Source of the DNA: Verrucomicrobiales bacterium
Lineage (GTDB): Bacteria; Verrucomicrobiota; Verrucomicrobiia; Verrucomicrobiales; Verrucomicrobiaceae
NCBI GenBank assembly: GCA_003453085.1
Contig: DMMK01000708.1
Location: forward strand, 1-5,773
Direction: 5' to 3'
Length of the DNA: 5,773 nucleotides
Of the stretch, positions 1-5,773 are shown one piece after another. The notes below the pieces were generated by a model. It was not told where the DNA came from. It saw only the letters and a program-made list of their open reading frames with translations, and made no database searches. Each line of letters begins with the position of its first letter. Position 1 is the stretch's first letter. Made by a program: the position numbers and the translations under genes.

Positions 1-118
1 ACTCCAGAGCTTTAGCTCGCCCAAATCCCACCCCGGATCCGGCTACTTGTACCGCCGCCCTTTAATAACAGGGCCATTCCTCAACCGAGGCCTCACCCCC
101 TCTTTCAAGCCATCAAAA
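1..118. other. Gene-free stretch with short palindromes
   Basis: No open frame with gene-like features reaches into this end on either strand. It contains several small inverted repeats: GAGC/GCTC around TTTA (7-18), the 10-base palindrome CCGGATCCGG (33-42), GCCCT/AGGGC with an 8-base loop (57-61 with 70-74), and GAGGCCTC (87-94). Individually each could arise by chance in GC-rich DNA. Their density next to the hairpin cluster at 119-213 suggests one repeat-rich intergenic region that may continue beyond the window edge. Confidence 0.4.
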
Positions 119-213
119 GCCCTGAAGGGGCGCGGTAATTCAGCCCAGGGCGGCAGCCCTGGGTAAGAAAGTCTTCCTTATTCCCGCCAGCGGCGCGCTC
201 TGAAGGAGCGCGG
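119..213. repeat. REP-like cluster of three hairpins
   Basis: Three inverted repeats sit within 95 bases. The first is GCCC/GGGC (119-122 with 128-131) around a TGAAG loop. The second is CCCAGGGC/GCCCTGGG (144-151 with 156-163), a perfect 8-base-pair stem with loop GGCA and a possible extra G-T pair at 143/164. The third is CGCGCTC/GAGCGCG (194-200 with 206-212), a perfect 7-base-pair stem with the same TGAAG loop. The outer two hairpins share a 14-base direct repeat, CTGAAGGGGCGCGG at 122-135 and CTGAAGGAGCGCGG at 200-213, with 13 of 14 bases identical and exactly 78 bases apart. The arrangement (short GC-rich hairpins with a conserved loop, downstream of a gene and its terminator) is that of repetitive extragenic palindromes. 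Only one copy of the unit is in view, so its genome-wide repetition is inferred. Confidence 0.6.
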
Positions 214-506
214 GAGCAGGTCGTGTGTCCCACCAGTCCTCGCGCTTCTCCCGAGACCTCTCGAGCTTCAACGCAATTGGGGTTGCGTAGCCACGAAGCG
301 AAAGACTGAGGTGAAGGATCGACGAAACTCCTCCACCCCCAATTCACGGGTGACGTCGGGCAGGTAACTCAATCGTAGGGCGGGTGTGTCCGGCGCAAGC
401 GATGCCAATGCTCTCGCATGCCATCGCCGGATTGCCCGTCTGTCTGGGAGGTGTCGCAGCCCCAAGACGGCCGCGCTCGTCCCGATTGAACGAGAGGTGA
501 AGCAAC
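214..506. other. Gene-free stretch between hairpin cluster and terminator
   Basis: About 290 bases without a credible gene. The minus strand has overlapping open stretches in two frames (105-347 and 268-465). Their translations are low-complexity, Arg/Pro/Ser-rich, lack ribosome binding sites and cross the hairpins, so they are read as non-coding. One clear inverted repeat is present, ACGCAA/TTGCGT (271-276 with 283-288, loop TTGGGG). A weaker one is CTCGT/ACGAG (476-480 with 490-494), just before the terminator. The stretch looks like a mosaic of repeat-type intergenic DNA, but no second copy lies in this window to prove it. Confidence 0.4.
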
Positions 507-538
507 AAAAAAGACCCGGCCTGCTGGGGCCGGGTCTT
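507..538 (-). terminator. Rho-independent terminator of the lipoprotein gene
   Basis: A perfect 11-base-pair inverted repeat (511-521 AAGACCCGGCC with 528-538 GGCCGGGTCTT, six-base loop) is followed on the minus strand by six Ts (complement of the A run at 507-512; the last two overlap the stem) and then GTT. It lies 25 bases past the TAG stop of the minus-strand lipoprotein gene, the expected position. On the plus strand the stem is followed by CGCGAAA rather than a T run, so it should act in one direction only. Confidence 0.93.
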
Positions 539-563
539 CGCGAAATCCTTGTCCTCAGTCAGC

Positions 564-2234
564 CTATCGCTGGATCAGGTTTTCATCGCTCTCCACCTCG
601 AACTGGACCTCTTTGATGACCTCGGCTGAGCCATCCATCCGCACCACGCAGCGGGTCTTGCCTGCATAGGGTTCCGTGGCCAGGACGATGGCGGTGCTGG
701 GCGCGTCGGCGGTCAGGGTCGCGTTGTAAAGCCACACTGGGGTGCCGCCTTCGCGGTTCAGCAGTTCAGCTCCATTCGGCAGATCGCTCAGCGTCGGGGG
801 CAGCGCACCGTTGTTCTCGGCCGCATAGGCCCGCAGGGCCAGCACGATGTCGCGCCCTTGCGCGGAAGCCTTCTGCTGGTTGGCCTTCACACTGATCAGG
901 TTAAACGTCGGCACCGCCAGCGAAGAGAGGATGGAGAGGGTCGTGATCGAGGTCAGCACTGAGGTGTCGCTCATCGGGATGGCCAGATTCGCTAGGCCCA
1001 GGGTGCCATCCGGCAGGTTGGCCATGCAGGCCGCCTGGCCGTGGCCCAGGTAGGGCGTCAGAAAGTCCAGCCCCTTGTTCACGATGTCCTTCATGGACTG
1101 CGGCTCGGTGGAGACTTCCATGCCCTGTCTTGCCAGGCTCTGCAGTGTCTTCAGCAGCACCGGGGACAGATACACCGCCGCGTTGCCTTCCTCGGGCATG
1201 CCCGTCCAGGCGGTCTTGAATTCCGCATCGGTGGTCAGCAGTTCCTTGCCTTCCAGCGCCTTCTTCAGAAAGCTGGCCCGCGTGGCCAGCATCAGGCGGT
1301 CCGCCTTACTGTCAAAGCGCAGCATCGGCTGGAAATCCATCGGCGCAGGGCCCACGGCCGTTTTGAAGGTGATGGTCAGCACCCCGTCCTTGTCCACTAC
1401 CTCCACAGGGATGGCAGGATTGCTCAGCATCGGCAAAAACTGCTGCTTCAGCGGCTCCAGCAGCCAGCCCAGGCGATCCGCCACCAGCAGGGCGTCCAGG
1501 CCCGGCACCGGCACTTCGGCCCCCGGAAGTGGCAGTTGCTGGTCCGGATACACCTGGATGAACAGGCCCAGGCGGGCATCCAGTTTTTCGATGAGTTCAC
1601 GCGTGGTGATCCCCAGCATCGGCACTGGTTCGTTCAGCGGGGCCTCCACATTCGCACGTCCCTGCTCAGGCATCATGGCGATGAAGCTGGCCAGGGAGTC
1701 CTTCGCCACCGACTTCAGGTGCAGCGGGATTTCCAGCGCCAGATCCGTGCCCTTCGGGGCCGCCTGCAGGATCATGAAAGGCTCCGCCGGGCCGCCATTC
1801 AGCGTCATCAGCCCCTTGCGTCCATTTGGCGTCAGGGCAAACGAGCGGGAGTGGTACAGCCCCGAGTCCATGTGGCGTGTGCTGGATCCCAGCGCCTTCA
1901 CATTGTCCAGGCCGAAATCATGGAACAGCTTCACAAACGAGAAGCTCGTTGGCAGCTCCTTGCGCTGCTCCGGCGGCAGGTTCTTGATGGCATCGTCCAG
2001 CATCATCGCGATGGCTTCCATCAGCCCGTCCTTGTCCGCATAGGTGAAGGAAGAGCCGCCCACTTCCAGGTGCGAGGCCACCTTCATGAAGTGGGGCGAG
2101 GCATGGCTGGTGATCAGGGGCACGCTGGGGGCTGCCGGCGTGGCCGATGCCACCGGGGCGGCGGCTTGCGGGGCTTTGTTGCACTGGGCCAGCAGGCAAA
2201 CTGCGGCGAGGCTGAGGAGCGGTGTTCGTTTCAT
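564..2234 (-). CDS. Predicted lipoprotein with C-terminal prepilin-like module (function unknown)
   Basis: This is a complete 556-residue frame ending in TAG. I do not recognise a named family for the whole protein. The N-terminus is a lipoprotein-type signal: Lys2-Arg3, a hydrophobic stretch at residues 5-16, then Leu-Ala-Gln-Cys at 15-18. Gln at -1 of the lipobox is atypical. An Ala/Pro-rich linker (about 21-40) follows, as expected for a membrane-tethered protein. Residues 45-420 are a globular region without a motif I can name. Residues 426-447 form a second hydrophobic segment. It is followed by a helix-like stretch, 'ALRAYAAENNGALPPTL' (466-482), and a late 'RMDGSAEVI' (532-540), the pattern of prepilin/pseudopilin bodies. 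No GFTLIE-type peptidase site precedes it. The ATG is the only possible start: an in-frame TAA lies 11 codons upstream with no alternative start codon between. No Shine-Dalgarno sequence is visible within 15 bases. A strong terminator follows 25 bases after the stop. The gene call is secure; the role is unknown. Confidence 0.93.
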   Translation of the reverse strand: MKRTPLLSLAAVCLLAQCNKAPQAAAPVASATPAAPSVPLITSHASPHFMKVASHLEVGGSSFTYADKDGLMEAIAMMLDDAIKNLPPEQRKELPTSFSFVKLFHDFGLDNVKALGSSTRHMDSGLYHSRSFALTPNGRKGLMTLNGGPAEPFMILQAAPKGTDLALEIPLHLKSVAKDSLASFIAMMPEQGRANVEAPLNEPVPMLGITTRELIEKLDARLGLFIQVYPDQQLPLPGAEVPVPGLDALLVADRLGWLLEPLKQQFLPMLSNPAIPVEVVDKDGVLTITFKTAVGPAPMDFQPMLRFDSKADRLMLATRASFLKKALEGKELLTTDAEFKTAWTGMPEEGNAAVYLSPVLLKTLQSLARQGMEVSTEPQSMKDIVNKGLDFLTPYLGHGQAACMANLPDGTLGLANLAIPMSDTSVLTSITTLSILSSLAVPTFNLISVKANQQKASAQGRDIVLALRAYAAENNGALPPTLSDLPNGAELLNREGGTPVWLYNATLTADAPSTAIVLATEPYAGKTRCVVRMDGSAEVIKEVQFEVESDENLIQR

Positions 2235-2354
2235 GCGGGAGTGTGGGCTGACTAATGAATGCCCTTATCTCCCCCTCAGAGTTACAGAAAGTAGAATTTT
2301 CTGCTAAATTTCCAAGCAGAGGGGCATGAGGCAAAAATCAGCCACAATCTCTCA
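2235..2354 (-). promoter_or_regulatory. Intergenic leader of the lipoprotein gene with two overlapping inverted repeats
   Basis: This 120-base gap is clearly AT-richer than the flanking genes, especially at 2281-2315. A weak sigma70-like pair can be drawn on the minus strand, TTGGAA (2315-2310) and TACTTT (2293-2288) with a 16-base spacer, matching 4/6 and 3/6 of consensus. Two 6-base-pair inverted repeats overlap: CAGAAA/TTTCTG (2285-2290 with 2298-2303) and TCTGCT/AGCAGA (2300-2305 with 2315-2320). They share 2300-2303, so both cannot form at once. An AGGGGGAGA purine run (2276-2268) lies 33 bases before the ATG, too far to serve as its ribosome binding site. No terminator for the upstream gene is visible here. 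A promoter somewhere in this gap is plausible; the exact boxes are a guess. Confidence 0.25.
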
Positions 2355-5300
2355 TCATGGCGGGACGCTTCCCTCGATGAAAATCTGCCCCGCGTGAATC
2401 AGCGCATTGCGTGGCGTGATGGGGGGATCGATGTCCAGGTTGGTGGCTTCCAGCAGCGTGAAGGTGCCTACGCCTTTCAGCAGGTGAGGAATCCACAGCG
2501 CATGGCCGGTGACCGTGCGCACGATCTTGGGCCGGGAGGGTTCGTTGGGATCCTCAATGCTGTACTGGCCGGTGGCCTTGAACAGGCCCGTGGCCGGGAC
2601 CAGGCTCAGACTGAATTTGGGGATGGTCCCGCCCTTTTCAGTGGTGAGTGTGATGCGACCGCTGTTTTCCAGGCGCATGGGAATCACGACCTCGTCGTGG
2701 GCGAGGTGGCCTGCCGTGAGGGTGAAGGTGCCGTTGGGGATTTTGGAGGTGACATCAAACTGCCCGTGGAGCAGCGGCATGATTTTTTTATCGTACACGT
2801 AAGGACTTCCCGCTGCGATGAGGCTGGTGAGCGGGATGCTGCTGTAAAGGCGGTCAACCGGGTCCCGGGGTAGCTCGGTTTTGTTCCAGTCCAACACTCC
2901 ACCTGCCACGGTGCTTCCCTCCGGGAAGGCGAGAAGGCCCTGGATGGAACCCCGGCGGTTGTAAAGCGTGGTATGCAGAGGGGCGGACCAGCCGACTTCA
3001 TCGCCGTCGACGAACATGCTGAGGCCGCTGCTGCCGGTGAAGACGGTGCTGTCCGCCAGCCGCCCGGTCCATTTGACGATGCCTGAGGCCTCGATCGTAA
3101 AGGCAAAGAAGCCGTTGCCCTCCGGAAGGGGGAAGTAAACGGGCGTGGCGGGAGGAAGGATGTCGAGGGCAAAGTGCTGTACGCCCTTTTTGCCATGGTT
3201 GTACAACAGGGACGCAGGCGCGGGGAGACGGCGCATCCCGGTGATCATGGACTGGCGGCCGTTGTAGTCCACCAGCACGCCAGCCAGCACATTGCCCTCA
3301 ATGCCAAAGCCGACGGCGGCGGGGTTGTTCTTGTCCAGGAAGAACTGTTTGGACAAGCCTATCGGCGGGGTGGCCTCGGTCGTCATGCCGGAGGGCAGAG
3401 GATAAGGGAAGCTTGAAGGAAGGTCATCTGGCGGGGCGCTGACGATCTGGCCGGTGATGCCGCGGGCGCGGCCTGCGATGAGCAGGGAACCGGAAAACTG
3501 ACCGGCCCGTGTGACGGTGACCGTGAGGCTGCCACCCAGACCCCGGCCGCCATCCTGCGTCTCGTTGCGTTCCAGGAAGGCATGGTAGGTGCCGGCCACG
3601 CTGGTATCGAAAGGCTCAATGAGCCAAGTGGCCTGGAAGGGCGACCCCTGGCCGACGGCATTGGTGGCGATGACTGTAACGACATATTCACGTGGACCTT
3701 TGCTCGCGGCGGCAGGGAGGATCTGCCCGGTGATCTGGTCGGAGCCCTTGCTCACCTGCTTGATGCCTGGTGGCAGTCCGGTGATGGTGAATGTTGTCGG
3801 TGCAAATTCCTGGTCGGTGGCGCGGAAGGTGATGGAGGGGCGCTCCAGCACACGGGAAGGGCGGAAGGAAAAGGGAACCACCTGGGGCAGCTTCACCAGA
3901 TCCAGGGTGGTGCCTTCCGTCACGGCACTGGCCACTCCGGAGGGAGACCTCAGCGTCACCCGGCACTGATAACTGCCTTTTTCGGCCTCATCCTTCACAT
4001 GGACCACCAGCGTCTGCTCGCGGGCATTGTCGAAGCTTCCTCCATCGGTGAGTTCCACACCGTCTTTCAGCCACTGATATTCCAGACGGCTTGCAGAAGC
4101 ATCGATGTCACACCGGATGGGGGTGGACGTGCCGGGGATGATGGTCAGGGAGGCAAGATGCCGCTTCACTTTCGCCCGGTGGAAGAGGGGGCCCCGCACT
4201 ACGGTGGAGCCTGCTTGCAAGTCGATGGAGTAATCGAAGCCGTAGCCCTGGTGTTCGCCTTTCAGGTAAACGGTGGCTTCCGTATTCACCTGCCGCCATT
4301 CGGTGACCGGGGTGTTGCCTTGGCAGAGACGGTATTTCACGGAAGCCGCGCCGAGCACCCGGAACCGGGCTTCGTTCAGTGTGGTGGTATTGATCTCGGC
4401 AGCCGGGTAGCTGGCGAACTGGAGCTCGCCCACCGCCACGCCCACACCTGTGAGGTGAATGACATGCGGTGCAGGCCAGCGGCCTGGCGCATCCAGCACG
4501 AGGCGGGCATTTCTGACGCCGGAGGCGGTCGGACGGAGCATGACGAACAGCCGCCGGGTGGCACCGGATTCCATGTCTAAGGCGCTGAGCGAGCCGTTCC
4601 AGGAGTAAATAAAGTCTTCCGCATGTTCGCCTTCAAAACGGACCTCCACGCGATCCAGGACGCGGCTGTCGGTATTGGTCAGCGTCAGCACCTGGTCCAT
4701 GAGTGCGCCCACGGTCACCTGGCCGAAATCAGGCAATGCGGCGTCATTTGAAACCGTGATATTGCCTTCACGGGTCACGGAATACTGCCAGGGCTCCGCG
4801 ATGGCCTCGGTGGTGATGGGCAGGGTGAGGAGAGGCGCCTCCGGGTGGTCATACTGAAAGCGCAGGCCGGCCGTGCCGGTGCCTGCGGCGACGGGAGTGT
4901 AACGGACATTGAAAAAAGCCTCTGCTCTAACTCCAAGAGTTGCAGGTATGGGGGTCAGCAGTTCGAGGCCCGGGACGCTGGCCTCCAGAATTTCGGCGGT
5001 GATGCCGGTGGCGGCAGCATTGCCTTCGTTGGTGAGGCTGAGGCGGGCCTCAATGCTGCGGCCCAGGATGGACTTCAAGGCAAGGGTCTCCAGCGAATGC
5101 GCCGCGCTGTTCCTGATGTGCTTCAGCGTCAGGTGTGGAGCGGGCCCGCTGCCGATGAGGTTGATCTGAAATGCAGGGGTCTCCGGATCATTGCTTTGCA
5201 CGGAGAATGTGGCGGTTTTACGGCCCACACTTTGAGGTTTGAAAGTGACCCACAGATTGACTCCTTGACCGACGGCGATGGTTTGCGGGACTGTGAAGGA

Positions 5301-5773
5301 AGTCTTGAATTCCGCGGCCTGATCTCCCTGGAACGTCAGTCCGGTGATCTGCAGGGGCACATCGCCCCGGTTGCCCAGCTGGATGGCCATGGACATCTCA
5401 GTGCCGATGAGCTGCGAGGGAAATTTCAGTTCCTGGCCAGTCACACTGCCTGGTTCTCCATTCTGCCAGGCCCACACCGAAGGCTGGGCCAGATGCAGCG
5501 GCAGGGCTTCGGAAAGCTGCAGGATCCAGAACTCGCGGACGCCTGAGGGGTTGAGCCCGTCTCCCGTAAGGGTCAGGCCATCGGGGCTGGCATCGTGAAT
5601 TTCAGTCAGCTGCCAGCCGGGCAGGCTCCGCTGGTAGTGGGAGGCCAGCTCCGGCTGCAAAGCCACACGGGCTCCGTTCGGCTGCCAGATACAGGCTTCG
5701 GCGCGCACCTCACCGGTCGCGTTTTCTCCAGTCACCGAACCCAAACAGCTGCCATCGTCCAGCATGACATAAG
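2355..5773 (-). CDS. Large secreted multidomain Ig/ASH-type beta-sandwich protein, 5' end missing
   Basis: The frame is open to the window edge, so the gene is 5'-partial. The first Met (5763-5765) is preceded by in-frame Tyr-Val codons and has no signal peptide, so it is probably not the true start. Numbered from that Met (1136 residues): 1-83 resembles the last HAF-type repeats ('ACIWQPNGA', 'DASPDGLTLTGDGLNPSG'). Residues 104-208 and 333-443 are ASH/choice-of-anchor-D-like, with 'LTNTDS' and 'VTFKPQSVG' strands. Residues 210-325 are a similar, weaker sandwich. Residues 538-625 are a classical Ig domain: Cys552, Trp565 in 'YQWLKDG' and Tyr599-x-Cys601. Residues 628-717 are He_PIG-like ('ITGLPPGI'). 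Residues 718-1136 are Gly/Thr-rich beta repeats ('GTYHAFLERN', 'GIVKWTGRLAD', 'GLFKATGQY'), a style I associate with Verrucomicrobiota surface proteins. The C-terminus has no membrane helix or PEP-CTERM anchor. The gene ends in tandem TGA TGA. A secreted or surface adhesive/structural role is inferred; no catalytic motif is seen. Confidence 0.93.
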   Translation of the reverse strand, partial: YVMLDDGSCLGSVTGENATGEVRAEACIWQPNGARVALQPELASHYQRSLPGWQLTEIHDASPDGLTLTGDGLNPSGVREFWILQLSEALPLHLAQPSVWAWQNGEPGSVTGQELKFPSQLIGTEMSMAIQLGNRGDVPLQITGLTFQGDQAAEFKTSFTVPQTIAVGQGVNLWVTFKPQSVGRKTATFSVQSNDPETPAFQINLIGSGPAPHLTLKHIRNSAAHSLETLALKSILGRSIEARLSLTNEGNAAATGITAEILEASVPGLELLTPIPATLGVRAEAFFNVRYTPVAAGTGTAGLRFQYDHPEAPLLTLPITTEAIAEPWQYSVTREGNITVSNDAALPDFGQVTVGALMDQVLTLTNTDSRVLDRVEVRFEGEHAEDFIYSWNGSLSALDMESGATRRLFVMLRPTASGVRNARLVLDAPGRWPAPHVIHLTGVGVAVGELQFASYPAAEINTTTLNEARFRVLGAASVKYRLCQGNTPVTEWRQVNTEATVYLKGEHQGYGFDYSIDLQAGSTVVRGPLFHRAKVKRHLASLTIIPGTSTPIRCDIDASASRLEYQWLKDGVELTDGGSFDNAREQTLVVHVKDEAEKGSYQCRVTLRSPSGVASAVTEGTTLDLVKLPQVVPFSFRPSRVLERPSITFRATDQEFAPTTFTITGLPPGIKQVSKGSDQITGQILPAAASKGPREYVVTVIATNAVGQGSPFQATWLIEPFDTSVAGTYHAFLERNETQDGGRGLGGSLTVTVTRAGQFSGSLLIAGRARGITGQIVSAPPDDLPSSFPYPLPSGMTTEATPPIGLSKQFFLDKNNPAAVGFGIEGNVLAGVLVDYNGRQSMITGMRRLPAPASLLYNHGKKGVQHFALDILPPATPVYFPLPEGNGFFAFTIEASGIVKWTGRLADSTVFTGSSGLSMFVDGDEVGWSAPLHTTLYNRRGSIQGLLAFPEGSTVAGGVLDWNKTELPRDPVDRLYSSIPLTSLIAAGSPYVYDKKIMPLLHGQFDVTSKIPNGTFTLTAGHLAHDEVVIPMRLENSGRITLTTEKGGTIPKFSLSLVPATGLFKATGQYSIEDPNEPSRPKIVRTVTGHALWIPHLLKGVGTFTLLEATNLDIDPPITPRNALIHAGQIFIEGSVPP

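Noticed and set aside
119..213. CRISPR array or attachment site
   Set aside because: Only two imperfect copies of a 14-base repeat are present, each inside its own hairpin, with no regular spacers, integrase or cas gene in the window.
105..347. An 80-residue minus-strand open frame across the hairpin cluster
   Set aside because: It runs straight through three GC-rich hairpins, has no ribosome binding site and its residues have the look of translated repeat DNA rather than a protein.
268..465. A 65-residue minus-strand open frame
   Set aside because: It overlaps the previous one in another frame, is Arg/Leu-rich and has no supporting start signal or family resemblance.
1075..2043. A 322-residue plus-strand open frame, Ser/Arg-rich
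   Set aside because: It is another antisense shadow of the lipoprotein gene in a different frame, with no ribosome binding site and low-complexity composition.
1041..2255. A 404-residue plus-strand open frame covering most of the lipoprotein gene
   Set aside because: Its translation is His/Gln/Arg-rich with no domain sense, as expected opposite a GC-rich gene. The minus-strand product has a signal peptide, plausible composition and a correctly placed terminator.
2321..2354. Terminator for the large gene just after its stop
   Set aside because: The minus strand has a short T run (GATTTTTGCC), but no stable GC-rich stem precedes it; the best pairing is about three base pairs.
3582..4580. A 332-residue plus-strand open frame within the large gene
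   Set aside because: It is antisense to well-defined Ig and ASH-like domains. Its translation is Gly/His-rich without recognisable motifs.

Overview
The window holds two protein genes, both read on the minus strand, plus about 500 bases of gene-free, hairpin-rich DNA at the low-coordinate end. The GC-rich coding, the style of the large secreted beta-sandwich protein, the C-terminal prepilin-like segment in the second gene and the form of the intergenic hairpins together suggest a Gram-negative-type bacterium of the Planctomycetota/Verrucomicrobiota kind, most likely Verrucomicrobiota (Prosthecobacter-like). This is inference from protein style. No rRNA or marker gene is present to fix it.

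Layout. Bases 1-506 carry no convincing gene. They contain short palindromes (7-18, 33-42, 57-74, 87-94), a compact three-hairpin cluster (119-212) that looks like a REP-type repeat unit, and a further stretch with one more inverted repeat (271-288). Bases 507-538 are a strong rho-independent terminator for the minus strand. Bases 564-2234 encode a 556-residue predicted lipoprotein whose last ~130 residues resemble the body of a type IV prepilin or type II pseudopilin without the usual leader. Bases 2235-2354 are a 120-base, AT-richer gap with two overlapping inverted repeats and at best a weak promoter-like match. Bases 2355-5773 are the 3' part of a large gene whose reading frame runs off the window. 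It encodes at least 1138 residues of tandem beta-sandwich domains: the tail of a HAF-like repeat region, ASH/choice-of-anchor-D-like domains, a classical Ig domain, a putative-Ig (He_PIG-like) domain and a long repeated-beta C-terminal region.

How the genes relate. Transcription runs from the large secreted-type protein towards the lipoprotein. The only clear terminator lies after the lipoprotein, so read-through from the first gene is possible. The 120-base gap also leaves room for a separate promoter. Both products look like envelope or extracytoplasmic proteins, but nothing in the sequence shows a shared pathway. I see no CRISPR array, tRNA, rRNA, transposase, phage gene or defence system. 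The points most worth a second look are the lipoprotein/pilin-like chimera and the REP-like hairpin cluster behind the terminator.
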